A stretch of 64,000 bases of DNA from Bacteroidales bacterium (GTDB lineage: Bacteria > Bacteroidota > Bacteroidia > Bacteroidales > P3). A program made the position numbers and the translations under genes. Within the stretch, counting starts at the first letter, position 1. Each line of letters begins with the position of its first letter. The DNA lies in the NCBI GenBank assembly GCA_017480185.1, contig JAFVBC010000019.1, positions 52,717 to 116,716 on the forward strand, written 5' to 3'. The notes under the pieces are model-generated. The model was not told the DNA's origin, did no database searches, and saw only the letters and a list, made by a program, of their open reading frames with translations. This document shows, one piece after another, positions 43,918 through 52,898 of the stretch.

Positions 43918-44715
43918 ATGCAACAGACAATAGACCGAGCATGGGACGACCGCACCCTTATTGACAATGCTACAACACAAGAGGCCATACGCACCGTTAT
44001 AGACATGCTTGATAAGGGAGCCCTGCGCGTGGCCGAACCAATCGGCGACGAATGGCGTGTCAATGAATGGGTAAAAAAGGCTGTACTGCTGTATTTCTCA
44101 ATACAAGACATGCAAACGCTTGAAGCTGGCCCAATGGAATATCGCGATAAACTTCCACTAAAACATGAACATGCACAAAATGCAGTCCGCATTGTTCCAC
44201 CCGCAGTGGCAAGGTACGGAGCCTATTTAGCCCCAGGAGTTATCATGATGCCAAGTTACGTAAACATCGGGGCGTATGTGGATAGCGGTACGATGGTAGA
44301 CACATGGGCTACTGTTGGCAGTTGTGCCCAAGTGGGAAAGAATGTGCATCTTAGTGGAGGTGTCGGAATTGGTGGTGTACTTGAGCCTGTACAGGCCGCC
44401 CCTGTTATAATTGAAGACGACTGTTTCATCGGTAGCCGAAGCATAGTTGTAGAGGGAGCACACATTGGCAGAGAAGCCGTGATAGGAGCAGGGACAACAA
44501 TAACAGCCAGCACAAAGATAATAGATGTAACCCAGACTGAGCCCAAAGAATACAGAGGGTATGTTCCTCCTCGCAGCGTAGTTATCCCCGGCAGCTACAC
44601 TCGACACTATCCGTCAGGCGACTACAACGTGAATTGCGCACTGATAATAGGCCAACGCAAAGACAGTACCAACAAGAAAACAAGTCTCAACGAAGCGCTC
44701 CGTCTGTTCAACTAA
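43918..44715 (+). CDS. dapD: Tetrahydrodipicolinate N-succinyltransferase
   Basis: Lysine and diaminopimelate synthesis through the succinylase branch. 265 residues with an N-terminal helical domain and a hexapeptide-repeat beta-helix: RYGAYLAPGVIMMPSYVNIG, SGTMVDTWATVGSCAQVG, VHLSGGVGIGGVLEPVQAAP, DDCFIGSRSIVVEGAHIG. Full length. 18 bases after the second surface protein. Confidence 0.95.
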   Translation: MQQTIDRAWDDRTLIDNATTQEAIRTVIDMLDKGALRVAEPIGDEWRVNEWVKKAVLLYFSIQDMQTLEAGPMEYRDKLPLKHEHAQNAVRIVPPAVARYGAYLAPGVIMMPSYVNIGAYVDSGTMVDTWATVGSCAQVGKNVHLSGGVGIGGVLEPVQAAPVIIEDDCFIGSRSIVVEGAHIGREAVIGAGTTITASTKIIDVTQTEPKEYRGYVPPRSVVIPGSYTRHYPSGDYNVNCALIIGQRKDSTNKKTSLNEALRLFN

Positions 44716-44728
44716 TGCCCCGACAACA

Positions 44729-45109
44729 ATGATATTTCGTACAAAGGTCATACCTCTCACGCTGTTATCCCTACTGATGTTCGTATCATGTATCAAACAC
44801 GATGAGATTGAATTTGAAGGAACGGTGATTGGAGCACGAACATGCACCGCTTATGGTCCCGACAAAAACGGAGGGTACATGATTCATATCACCAACCCTG
44901 AAAGTATTGGTGGCACGTTATATTCGACCGACGACAGCATTCAGAACGTCGTTGTGCTCTACGAGCCACCACGTCGAATCATGGTAGAAGACCACGTGAA
45001 AGGCAGTTTTTACTTCGACAACGACTATTCAAAGGCCAACTGCGGCGTACACTACACCGACATGCCTCTCCCCGAGGGTATATTCACCAGTGTAAGCGTA
45101 ACAGATTAG
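44729..45109 (+). CDS. Small lipoprotein, unknown
   Basis: 126 residues; signal MIFRTKVIPLTLLSLLMFVS with lipobox FVSC. The mature part is beta-rich (FEGTVIGARTCTAYGP, GGYMIHITNPESIGGTLYS, VVVLYEPPRRIMVEDHVKGS). No family recognised. It follows dapD by 13 bases and precedes the dnaN control region. Confidence 0.78.
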   Translation: MIFRTKVIPLTLLSLLMFVSCIKHDEIEFEGTVIGARTCTAYGPDKNGGYMIHITNPESIGGTLYSTDDSIQNVVVLYEPPRRIMVEDHVKGSFYFDNDYSKANCGVHYTDMPLPEGIFTSVSVTD

Positions 45110-45110
45110 T

Positions 45111-45131
45111 TTATCAACACTTTGTGAATAA
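45111..45131. promoter_or_regulatory. Inverted pair of DnaA-box-like sites upstream of dnaN
   Basis: TTATCAACA at 45111-45119 (one mismatch to TTATNCACA) and, on the opposite strand, TTATTCACA at 45123-45131 (full match), separated by CTT. They lie just upstream of the dnaN promoter. Confidence 0.45.
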
Positions 45132-45160
45132 AATATTGACAATTATAACCAAAGAAGACG

Positions 45161-45168
45161 TAAATTTG
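45161..45168 (+). promoter_or_regulatory. Predicted promoter -7 element for dnaN
   Basis: TAAATTTG, with TTG at 45136-45138 as -33 candidate; 38 bases before the dnaN ATG. Confidence 0.7.
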
Positions 45169-45206
45169 CAGTTGTAAGAATATAAACACAACATTACGAT
45201 AGCGAT

Positions 45207-46352
45207 ATGAAATTCATTGTCAACAGCCAGCAGTTGCTTAAACAACTACAAGCGCTCAGCGGAGTGCTGTCGAGCAACAACACCATGCCCATCATCAACT
45301 GCTTTCATTTTCACCTTGAAGAGGGCAAGCTCACTATCAAAACTACAGATCTTTCTACAACCCTCGTGTCTCGTATCGATGTAGAAACTGGGCAGATGGC
45401 TGCTGCCGAAGAGGTAGCCATTCCATCAAAAATGCTGCTTGACACCATAAAAACATTCGACGATGTGCCATTGACGTTCAACGTTGATGCCACCGACCAC
45501 AACGTAACGCTTTCGTCGGGCGACGGCGAGTATCGCTTGGCGGGCATGGATGCCGACACCTATCCCACAATGCCAACATCCGAGGGTACAAGCGTCGTTG
45601 TCATGAGCAGCAACGCTTTGGTAAACGCCATCAACAAGACCATCTTTGCTGCAAGCAACGACGAGATGCATCAGCAAATGTCGGGCATCTTCTGCGAAAT
45701 GAAGCCCGAGGGGATAACCTTCGTAGCCACCGATGCACACAAACTGGTTCGCTACCGTCGCACCGATGTAACGAGCAACGAAACCACCAGTTTCATACTT
45801 CCCAAAAAGCCCATCAAGATTGTCAAAGACATCTTGTCGATGCAAAAAGACGACAGCGATGTCAGCTTAGAGTACAACAACACCAACATCTTCATCACCT
45901 ACGGCAACTTCTACATGGCCTGTCGCCTCATTGATGCTCGCTATCCCAACTACGAGGCTGCCATTCCGAAAGACAATCCCAACAAACTCATCATCGACCG
46001 TCAGTCGTTCCTCAACACCTTGCGCCGTGTGAGCATCTTTGCCAGCCAAGCCACCCACCAAGTGCGTCTGGCCATCAACGCAGGTTCACTCGAAATAACA
46101 GCCGAAGATCTTGAGTTCTCCAACAACGCTCGCGAGGCATTGCCATGCCAATACGAGGGTGAACCAATGGAGATTGGTTTCAACGCCAAGTTCCTTGTCG
46201 AGATGATAGGCAATCTGGAAAGCGAACAGGTGCTGATAGAACTCTCCCATCCCTCGCGTGCTGGCATCATATTCCCCTACTCCGAACAGGCCGATAGCGA
46301 GAGCAAAGAAGACATACTAATGCTGGTTATGCCAGTGATGCTTGCCAACTGA
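45207..46352 (+). CDS. dnaN: DNA polymerase III beta subunit (sliding clamp)
   Basis: 381 residues. Ring-shaped clamp that tethers the replicative polymerase. Begins MKFIVNSQQLLKQLQALSGV and has the three-domain pattern with KTTDLSTTLVSRI, GEYRLAGMDADTYPTMP, ATDAHKLVRYRR, ARYPNYEAAIP and a C-terminal LMLVMPVMLAN that fits the usual (L)MPM(R/L)L ending. It begins a run dnaN-ftsX-DUF3098-uppP-truB; the stop overlaps the ftsX start by one base. Confidence 0.96.
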   Translation: MKFIVNSQQLLKQLQALSGVLSSNNTMPIINCFHFHLEEGKLTIKTTDLSTTLVSRIDVETGQMAAAEEVAIPSKMLLDTIKTFDDVPLTFNVDATDHNVTLSSGDGEYRLAGMDADTYPTMPTSEGTSVVVMSSNALVNAINKTIFAASNDEMHQQMSGIFCEMKPEGITFVATDAHKLVRYRRTDVTSNETTSFILPKKPIKIVKDILSMQKDDSDVSLEYNNTNIFITYGNFYMACRLIDARYPNYEAAIPKDNPNKLIIDRQSFLNTLRRVSIFASQATHQVRLAINAGSLEITAEDLEFSNNAREALPCQYEGEPMEIGFNAKFLVEMIGNLESEQVLIELSHPSRAGIIFPYSEQADSESKEDILMLVMPVMLAN

Positions 46353-47206
46353 TGCGCAACAAGATAAATCTTTGGGGCACTCACGGCAGCACCATCCTTG
46401 GCATCACACTGGTGCTCTTTATGCTCAACCTGCTGGTGGTAATAGAGTATCACTCTTACCGCTTGACGCATAGCGCCCAAGAAAAAATAACCTACAAGGT
46501 TGATCTTGTGCCCGAAATAGACGACACAGCCGCCCAAGCTTTGAAAGCCGACATTCAACGCATGGACTACGTGAAGCATGTTGACTACATCTCCAAAACA
46601 AAAGCAGCCGAGATTTTCAGTCAGGAGCTTGACGAAGACTTTGTTGACTTCATTGGATACAACCCCCTCACCCCGTCGCTCATGGTCAACTTCTACGCCA
46701 ACCTTATGCCCGACAACTCGGGCGAAGTGCTTGATCGGTTCTGCAAAGAGGTGGGCAACCGCGACGAGGTAACGGGCGTAGTGTACCAAGAAAACGTGGT
46801 TGAAGAGTTGCAAGAAGTATTCTACAAACTATCGTGGTTCTTCATCGTTTTCATAGCCCTACTTCTCATCATAACCATAGTGCTCATCAACAGCCTAATA
46901 CGCATAGCCATCTACAACCAGCGCGAAACCATCCGCACCATGCGTCTTGTGGGTGCCACCCGTCGGTTCATAGCCCGTCCCTTTGTGTGGCGCAGCATTG
47001 CCTATGCCGCCCTCGGTGGATGCATCGCGGCAGTGCTCACATTCATCACCCTTTGGGTGTTTGAAAACGAGTTCTCCCTCAACCTCATCGGAGCAGACCA
47101 TCTTGCGTGGTATGCCGTGATCGATGCAGCTGTGGCACTGGTAGGCATCATCATATCCTATGCATCAACCGCACTAACGGTGAGACGATACATAGCCAAA
47201 CATTAA
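46352..47206 (+). CDS. ftsX: Cell division protein FtsX
   Basis: Permease-like partner of FtsE that activates peptidoglycan hydrolases at the septum. 284 residues with membrane segments near 13-32, 163-188, 214-240 and 252-275, a large periplasmic loop (about 40-155), and the FtsX motif NQRETIRTMRLVGATRRFIA. The order ftsX-DUF3098-uppP-truB is conserved in Bacteroidetes. Confidence 0.94.
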   Translation: MRNKINLWGTHGSTILGITLVLFMLNLLVVIEYHSYRLTHSAQEKITYKVDLVPEIDDTAAQALKADIQRMDYVKHVDYISKTKAAEIFSQELDEDFVDFIGYNPLTPSLMVNFYANLMPDNSGEVLDRFCKEVGNRDEVTGVVYQENVVEELQEVFYKLSWFFIVFIALLLIITIVLINSLIRIAIYNQRETIRTMRLVGATRRFIARPFVWRSIAYAALGGCIAAVLTFITLWVFENEFSLNLIGADHLAWYAVIDAAVALVGIIISYASTALTVRRYIAKH

Positions 47207-47221
47207 ATCCTTTTCAGCAAA

Positions 47222-47479
47222 ATGGAAAAGAAAGAGCAGCAAAAGCCCAAAAACGAGCAATTCACACTCGTGTTTGGCAAAATCAACTACCTGCTAATGG
47301 TGGTTGGCCTTGTAATACTGATATTGGGATACATCATGCTGTCGGGCGGTGGCAGCGACGACCCCAACGTGTTCAACCCCGCCATGTTCGACGCTCGTCG
47401 ACTGGTGCTGGCCCCCATCCTCATCGTGGTGGGCTTTGTGGTTGAGATATTAGCCATAATGTACAAAAAGAAAGACTGA
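47222..47479 (+). CDS. DUF3098 small membrane protein
   Basis: 85 residues with two membrane segments (about 23-41 and 62-80) joined by [20 protein letters not shown], the typical family loop. Unknown function; always found with ftsX and uppP in this phylum, so a link to envelope growth is inferred. Confidence 0.9.
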   Translation: MEKKEQQKPKNEQFTLVFGKINYLLMVVGLVILILGYIMLSGGGSDDPNVFNPAMFDARRLVLAPILIVVGFVVEILAIMYKKKD

Positions 47480-47483
47480 AGCA

Positions 47484-48290
47484 ATGGATTGGCTTCAAGC
47501 CCTCGTGTTGGGCATACTGCAAGGGTTGACCGAATACCTGCCCGTGAGCAGCAGTGGGCATCTTGCCATCGGGGCACATCTTTTCGGACTTTCGGGCGAG
47601 GAAAGCCTCACCTTTACCGTGGCTGTGCATGTAGCCACCGTGTTGAGCACCATCGTGGTGCTATGGCACGAGATTGCATGGTTGCTGACCGACCTTTTCA
47701 AACTAAAGTGGAACGACGGCACTCGCTACACCCTCAACATCATCATTTCGATGATACCGGTGGGCATCGTGGGACTGTTTTTCAAAGACACCATCGAAGA
47801 CATCTTCGGCAGCGGACTGCTTGTGGTAGGCATCTGCCTCCTTATAACCGCTTTGCTTTTGCTCTTTGCCCACCTTGCCAAACCACGCCAACGCAGCAAC
47901 ATATCGCCCATTCATGCCTTCATAATCGGGCTGGCGCAAGCCGTGGCAGTCTTGCCAGGCCTTTCTCGCTCGGGCAGCACCATAGCCACAGGCCTGCTCT
48001 TGGGCAATAAAAAAGAGCAAATGGCGCAGTTCTCATTCCTCATGGTCATACCCCCCATACTGGGTGAGGCACTGCTCGACACAAAAAAAATGGTCAGCAT
48101 GGGCATGAGCGAAGCCATGGCAGGCCTGTCGCCAACAACACTCATCGTGGGTTTCTTGGCAGCATTCATCGTGGGGTGCGTTGCCTGTCGCTGGATGATA
48201 GGAATAGTGAAACGTGGCAAACTGGTGTGGTTCGCCGCCTATTGCGCCGTGGCCGGATTGCTCACCATCGTCCTCCCCTACGTTCTATGA
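47484..48290 (+). CDS. uppP: Undecaprenyl-diphosphate phosphatase
   Basis: Recycles the lipid carrier for cell-wall synthesis and gives bacitracin resistance. 268 residues, multi-pass. Catalytic motifs: [16 protein letters not shown] near the N-terminus and [20 protein letters not shown] in the middle. Overlaps truB by 4 bases. Confidence 0.95.
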   Translation: MDWLQALVLGILQGLTEYLPVSSSGHLAIGAHLFGLSGEESLTFTVAVHVATVLSTIVVLWHEIAWLLTDLFKLKWNDGTRYTLNIIISMIPVGIVGLFFKDTIEDIFGSGLLVVGICLLITALLLLFAHLAKPRQRSNISPIHAFIIGLAQAVAVLPGLSRSGSTIATGLLLGNKKEQMAQFSFLMVIPPILGEALLDTKKMVSMGMSEAMAGLSPTTLIVGFLAAFIVGCVACRWMIGIVKRGKLVWFAAYCAVAGLLTIVLPYVL

Positions 48291-49138
48291 CACCCGTCGA
48301 AAGGCTCGAAGCGGGAATAGTGTTGCCCGTCGATAAGCCACTGGGGTGGACATCGTTTCAATGTGTCAATAAAATCAAAGCCTCCATTCGCAACTCACTT
48401 GGGCTCAAAAAGTTCAAGATAGGCCATGCTGGCACTCTTGATCCACTGGCCAGCGGACTGCTACTGGTGTGCATCGGCAAAGCAACCAAACAGATAGCCC
48501 AGTTGCAAGACGGCGAAAAGACCTACACCGGCACATTCGTATTGGGTGCCACCACCCCCTGCTTCGACCTCGAACAAGCCATCAACCACCGCTTCCCCTA
48601 CAATCACATCACGCCACAGCTGCTCGACACCTGCCGTCGACAATTCATTGGACTCATCAACCAAGTGCCCCCCATGTTCAGTGCAGTGAAAATCAACGGC
48701 ACACGGGCATACGAATACGCCCGTGTCGACGACCCCACCGTCACCACCACTCCCAAACAAGTACAGGTAAAAAGTTTCGAGATAACACAAATTCGTCCAG
48801 GCACACCAGTTTCCATCCCCCAACAACCCACCGACATCGAGGCACCCCCCACTCACCAACAGCCCCAAAACGTCCCAACATCCGAGAAACGCAAACGCAA
48901 CCCACGCCTATACGACCACCCCGAAGGTAGCGTTCCCCCCGAACTGCCACAGGTCGACTTTGAAATCGTGTGTAGCAAAGGGACCTACATTCGCAGCCTT
49001 GCACGCGACTTTGGCGAAGCCCTTCAGTCGGGTGCCTTTTTAGCATCACTGCGTCGGCAACGCATTGGCGACCACGCGGTCGAACAAGCCATCCAACTCG
49101 ACCAAATAGAAAACTGGTTGCAACAAAACCTCATGTAG
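48287..49138 (+). CDS. truB: tRNA pseudouridine(55) synthase with a proline-rich insert
   Basis: Makes pseudouridine 55 in the T-loop of tRNAs. 283 residues. Catalytic region [19 protein letters not shown] with the essential Asp, [20 protein letters not shown], and [19 protein letters not shown]. Between FEITQI and VDFEIVC there is an unusual insert of about 45 residues rich in Pro, Gln, Thr and basic residues (residues about 172-217). Start ATG 48287 overlaps the uppP stop. The 3' neighbour queA, often next, is absent. Confidence 0.94.
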   Translation: MTPVERLEAGIVLPVDKPLGWTSFQCVNKIKASIRNSLGLKKFKIGHAGTLDPLASGLLLVCIGKATKQIAQLQDGEKTYTGTFVLGATTPCFDLEQAINHRFPYNHITPQLLDTCRRQFIGLINQVPPMFSAVKINGTRAYEYARVDDPTVTTTPKQVQVKSFEITQIRPGTPVSIPQQPTDIEAPPTHQQPQNVPTSEKRKRNPRLYDHPEGSVPPELPQVDFEIVCSKGTYIRSLARDFGEALQSGAFLASLRRQRIGDHAVEQAIQLDQIENWLQQNLM

Positions 49139-49293
49139 TGTACACCTCATTGCACACCTTAATTCATTCTGGGATTCTTTTTGCATCGCACATCCATCTA
49201 ACAGATTTCAGCCCTCAATTCTTCCACCATCGTGTGGTCGAAAAATAGACAAAACGTAGGGCACAAATACGTATCAACTAAGGCTCAACTTCG

Positions 49294-49359
49294 GCCGTTC
49301 TTCAGTCGTTCTTCAGTTGTTCTTCAGTCAATGACTGAAGAACAACTGAAGAACGGCCT
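49294..49359. repeat. GTTCTTCAGTY palindrome, copy 4
   Basis: Left arm GGCCGTTCTTCAGT plus two further units, right arm with only two units ending GAACGGCC. One 11-base unit of the left arm therefore bulges out when the ends pair. It lies behind truB; 49139-49293 shows no gene. Confidence 0.88.
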
Positions 49360-49395
49360 TACCTGCTGCCTACTTAATACCACTATGCTACCCTT

Positions 49396-49830
49396 TTTAC
49401 CCACCCCCTACCCCTCCCAGGAGGGGAGGTATTTGATGGTAACGGCCTTCCCCTCATCGGGAAGGGACTAAAGGGGTGGGGCTGCATCAACAACCTGGCA
49501 CACTCTCACACTCTGCTTTTCAACCCACCCCCTAACCCCTCCCAGGAGGGGAGGTATTTGATGGTAACGGTCTTCCCCTCCTCGGGAGGGGACTAAGGGG
49601 TGGGGCTGCATCAACAACACTGTACACTCTCACTCTCTGCTTTTCAACCCACCCCTACCCCTCCCAGGAGGGGAAGTATTTGATGGTAACTATCCTCTAC
49701 TTCTTGGGAGGAGATGTATTTGATGGTAACGGTCTTCCCCTCCTCGGGTTGGGAGGTATTTGATGGTAACGGTCTTCCCCTCCTCGGGTTGGGAGGTATT
49801 TGATGGTAACTCCCCTACCCCTCTCCAGGA
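49396..49830. repeat. C/G-rich hairpin tandem array 2
   Basis: Three copies, about 124 bases apart, of a unit with CCCACCCCCTACCCCTCCCA and GGAGGGGAGGTATTTGATGG, then CTTCCCCTCCTCGGGAGGGG and GGGGTGGGGCTGCATCAACA. They are followed by two to three copies of a 41-base unit (GGGAGGTATTTGATGGTAAC, GGTCTTCCCCTCCTCGGGTT). It shares the hairpin core CCCCTCCCAGGAGGGG with array 1, but the spacer sequences differ. Confidence 0.9.
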
Positions 49831-49884
49831 GGGAGGGTATATGAATTTGGTGATAATTCTGCCCAATACGAGAGGAAAAAGATG

Positions 49885-49892
49885 TAACTTTG
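49885..49892 (+). promoter_or_regulatory. Predicted promoter -7 element for the structured RNA
   Basis: TAACTTTG just before a strongly structured region; predicted transcript start near 49897. Confidence 0.7.
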
Positions 49893-49896
49893 CACT

Positions 49897-50097
49897 TGAT
49901 TTCCGATGCATTGGAAATCAACGAAGCGTTATGCCTCGACTCTTGCGGTCGGAAACGTAGGAAATTTCCAGCAGGTCAGCAAGATTTGGTATGACGGTTT
50001 GCGCGTTTCAGCGTGGGCTGTTTTATTACATCTGCTGACAAGGTTTTTCCTACGACCGCCGACTGAAGAAGTGGTATACAGCACCACGCTTCTTTGT
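49897..50097 (+). ncRNA. Candidate structured non-coding RNA (6S-like shape)
   Basis: Begins with hairpin GATTTCC/GGAAATC (49898-49904, 49913-49919). A long closing helix follows: GAAGCGT (49923-49929) with ACGCTTC (50086-50092); TATGCC with GGTATA (50073-50078); GCGGTC (49945-49950) with GACCGC (50054-50059). A one-sided bulge GGAAAC follows, then GTAGGAAA (49957-49964) with TTTCCTAC (50046-50053); then CAGCAG with CTGCTG or GTCAGC with GCTGAC. A long, bulged hairpin with paired ends recalls 6S RNA, but I cannot confirm the family. It could also be the 5' leader of the gene at 50149. Confidence 0.6.
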
Positions 50098-50148
50098 TGC
50101 ACCTACGGTATGGAAACAACCAACACAAACGGAAATAAAACACACTTT

Positions 50149-50829
50149 ATGAAACAGATTCTCGCACTCGGCCTGAGCCTATTGCTTTCGGGTCTTGCCC
50201 TTGCACAAAAGGATGTAACAAAATTTATGGGTATTCCTGTCGACGGCACAAAACAAGCCATGATGCAGAAACTAAAAGCCAAGGGCTTTACCTACAACGC
50301 ATCGTGCGACTGTCTGAAAGGTCAGTTTAACGGACGCGAATCAGAACTGCGCATTGGAACCAACGGCAACAAAGTGTACCGCATCGTGGTAAGTGATGCA
50401 AACAATGTTGATGAAGCGAATATTAAGATAAGATTCAATAATTTGGCACGCCAATTTGAGAAAAATGAAAAGTATGCTCATTTTTATGAAAGTCAAATAA
50501 TTGACGAAGATGTGGATATTTCGTATGAAATGTCTGTTAATAAAAAGCGTTTCCAAGCTGAATATTTTCAAATAATAGATGAAGATACTGCTGATTTTAC
50601 GAGTCGTGTCGTTTTAACGGCCATTGCTGAGGGATACAGAGATATGAACGATGAGGAACTTAAAAAAAATACTCTCAATGCAATATATGCTAATACCCTT
50701 CGTGAGATCATAGCACCACGATATAAACACCGCCAAGTATGGTTCACGATACATGAATCATACGGTAAATACTGGATTTCAATATACTACGACAACGTCC
50801 TTAACCAGGCCAATGGCGAAGATTTGTAG
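50149..50829 (+). CDS. Exported protein, unknown
   Basis: 226 residues with signal peptide MKQILALGLSLLLSGLALAQ. The mature part has alternating strands and charged helices (GIPVDGTKQAMMQKLKAKGF, CDCLKGQFNGRESELRIG, YGKYWISIYYDNVLNQANGE). No family recognised with certainty; similar small exported proteins occur in Bacteroidetes. The start at 50149 is chosen for the signal peptide; the longer frame runs through the structured RNA. Confidence 0.75.
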   Translation: MKQILALGLSLLLSGLALAQKDVTKFMGIPVDGTKQAMMQKLKAKGFTYNASCDCLKGQFNGRESELRIGTNGNKVYRIVVSDANNVDEANIKIRFNNLARQFEKNEKYAHFYESQIIDEDVDISYEMSVNKKRFQAEYFQIIDEDTADFTSRVVLTAIAEGYRDMNDEELKKNTLNAIYANTLREIIAPRYKHRQVWFTIHESYGKYWISIYYDNVLNQANGEDL

Positions 50830-50853
50830 TACTACGCTAAAAGAAAGTTGCCC

Positions 50854-51210
50854 ATGAAACGAATATTTGTTTTTGTATCCATAGCTGCCTTGATAGTCCT
50901 GATTGCAGGCGGCTGTAAACAGAGTCAAATAACTTGGTTTGATGAGCCTGGCGATTGCGTAGAAACAGTTAGCGTCAAAGTATTTCAAGCATATGGCAAC
51001 AACACCGCATTGGCGGAATGTTTAGGTGATCGATTCTATACCTATGGATACCCTATTGTGCTTTTGTTCAACGATGAGGATAAGTTATATTACGACGACC
51101 AAGTAATTGATGCTCGAGAAGGGCAATGCTTTCGGCAAATGGGTATATATAGATACATGACCAAAGGTTACGATATAAAGACAGTGCCTGTGGTGCAACT
51201 GACGGACTGA
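50854..51210 (+). CDS. Small lipoprotein, unknown
   Basis: 118 residues; signal MKRIFVFVSIAALIVLIAGG with a Cys at the lipobox (IAGGC). Mature part contains YGYPIVLLFNDEDKLYYDDQ and two further cysteines. It is 24 bases after the exported protein and may be co-transcribed. Convergent with sdaA. Confidence 0.72.
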   Translation: MKRIFVFVSIAALIVLIAGGCKQSQITWFDEPGDCVETVSVKVFQAYGNNTALAECLGDRFYTYGYPIVLLFNDEDKLYYDDQVIDAREGQCFRQMGIYRYMTKGYDIKTVPVVQLTD

Positions 51211-51225
51211 AGATCCACCGTGGCA

Positions 51226-52431
51226 TCAGTCCTGCAAGGCAAGGCCACCGAGCGACGTTTCGCGATAGAGGCTGGGAAGGTCTTTGCCCGTAAGTTTCAT
51301 GGTGCGCACCACCTTGTCGAAGCTTATGATGTGGCTACCGTCGCTCATCATGGCATAGATGTTGATGTCGAGGGCACGCAAAGCGGCCATAGCGTTGCGC
51401 TCGATGCAGGGCACTTGCACCAGTCCACACAGGGGGTCGCACGTAAGTCCCAAGTTGTGTTCCATGGCCATTTCGGCAGCATATTCTATTTGTTTTGGGC
51501 TGCCACCAAAAATCTGATTGGCTGCCACCGCCGCCATAACGCACGCGCTGCCCACTTCGCCCTGACAGCCCACTTCGGCTCCTGATATTGACGCATTGGT
51601 TTTAATGACATTGGCGAAGAGTCCAGCCGTGGCCATGGCTCGCAATATCTCCTTATCGCTAAAGCCGTGGCTTTTCTTAAGGTGGTATAGCACCGATGGC
51701 AACACCCCCGATGAGCCACAAGTGGGAGCTGTTACTATGCGTCCGCCACACGCGTTCTGCTCGCTCGTTGCCAAAGCATAGGCGGTTACCAGTGCACGAC
51801 TTTGCAACGATGGCTTGAAACTTGATGCACGCACATAGTATTGATGGGCTTTCGACCGCAAATGCAATCCACCACTTATCACGCCGTCGGCTTGCAATCC
51901 CTCCTCTATTGTGGCTTGCATCTGTTGCCACATGCTTTCGAGGTAAGGCCAAAGGGTTTCGTCCTCAAAATGCTCCACATACTCCCAAAAAGAGTAGCCC
52001 TCGCTACCGATATATTCTAAAATCTCGTTCATGGTGTGATGTGGATAGACCTCGCCTTCGGGGCCGATGCCTATGGGTAGAGTGCCTTGCTCGTTGGCAA
52101 GGTAACCACCGCCAATGCTGTATATGGTCCATTGATCGACGACATTGCCGTGCTCGTCGAGAGCCTCAAAAAGCATCCCATTGGGATGAAATGGTTTTAC
52201 GATATCTGGCCGCCAAACGAGTTCGACGCGTTTGGGACTTATGGCACGCTCGATGGCCATGTCGGTGTGGTGGCCATGGCCAGTGGCCGCAAGCGAGCCA
52301 TAGAGCGTAACACGGAAGTGGTCGGCCTCGGGGTGCTTACCAATAAAGGTTTGCGCCGCCAGATGGGGGCCCATGGTGTGGCTACTTGATGGGCCATAGC
52401 CAGCCTTGTAAATCTTCTTTATCGTTTCCAT
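51226..52431 (-). CDS. sdaA: L-serine dehydratase, single-chain iron-sulfur type
   Basis: Deaminates serine to pyruvate using a [4Fe-4S] cluster. 401 residues from METIKKIYK. Beta-type domain first (GPSSSHTMGPHLAAQTFI, TGHGHHTDMA), then alpha-type domain with cluster cysteines APTCGSSGVLPS and CDPLCGLVQVPCIERNAMAA. Start at 52431; an ATG nine codons earlier is possible. It is preceded by the ybjQ gene and its terminator. Confidence 0.94.
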   Translation of the reverse strand: METIKKIYKAGYGPSSSHTMGPHLAAQTFIGKHPEADHFRVTLYGSLAATGHGHHTDMAIERAISPKRVELVWRPDIVKPFHPNGMLFEALDEHGNVVDQWTIYSIGGGYLANEQGTLPIGIGPEGEVYPHHTMNEILEYIGSEGYSFWEYVEHFEDETLWPYLESMWQQMQATIEEGLQADGVISGGLHLRSKAHQYYVRASSFKPSLQSRALVTAYALATSEQNACGGRIVTAPTCGSSGVLPSVLYHLKKSHGFSDKEILRAMATAGLFANVIKTNASISGAEVGCQGEVGSACVMAAVAANQIFGGSPKQIEYAAEMAMEHNLGLTCDPLCGLVQVPCIERNAMAALRALDINIYAMMSDGSHIISFDKVVRTMKLTGKDLPSLYRETSLGGLALQD

Positions 52432-52453
52432 ATCGTACGCATTTATGTGGGGC

Positions 52454-52483
52454 AAAAAAAAGAGGCGGCCATTGCCGCCATTG
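52454..52483 (-). terminator. Rho-independent terminator after ybjQ
   Basis: On the minus strand GGCGGC-AATG-GCCGCC followed by TCTTTTTTTT. Confidence 0.88.
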
Positions 52484-52484
52484 T

Positions 52485-52796
52485 TTATGCAAACTTTACG
52501 GCCGTGCCATAGGCCAGCACCTCTGCCGCCGAGGCCATAATGGCCGATGTGGCGTATCGCACCCCCACCACAGCGTCGGCACCCATTGCCTCGGCTGCAG
52601 CCACCATGCGTTGCATGGCTTGCGAACGCGCTTTCTCCATCATGCTGGTGTAGGAGTGCAACTCGCCACCAACGATGGTCTTAAAACTTGCTCCGATGTC
52701 GTGAAAGGCGTTCTTGGTTTGGATGGTGCTGCCACTTACCACCCCCAGTTGGATGAGGGTCTTGCCTTGAATGGTCTCTGTCGTAACTGTTAGCAT
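52485..52796 (-). CDS. YbjQ/UPF0145 family protein
   Basis: 103 residues of the pentameric YbjQ family, sometimes called heavy-metal-binding domain proteins, function unproven. Typical stretches: LGVVSGSTIQTKNAFHDIGA, SYTSMMEKARSQAMQRMVAA and AMGADAVVGVRYATSAIM. A minus-strand TAATTTTG (52829-52836) 33 bases upstream is a good promoter candidate. Confidence 0.92.
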   Translation of the reverse strand: MLTVTTETIQGKTLIQLGVVSGSTIQTKNAFHDIGASFKTIVGGELHSYTSMMEKARSQAMQRMVAAAEAMGADAVVGVRYATSAIMASAAEVLAYGTAVKFA

Positions 52797-52898
52797 AATG
52801 ACTGGTGTTTGTTAATGATTTATGAACGCAAAATTACACTTTTTTTGCCAAGCATCTGTCCTACACAATAAAAGCATCGGATTGTCGTTTCTGAAAGA

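Noticed and set aside
45111-45206. Replication origin
   Set aside because: Only two DnaA-like boxes and no AT-rich unwinding repeats or dnaA gene; a regulatory site is more likely.
49897-50097. SRP (4.5S) RNA or tmRNA
   Set aside because: The conserved GGAAG/AGCAGCC apical motif of SRP RNA and the tRNA-like ends of tmRNA are missing.
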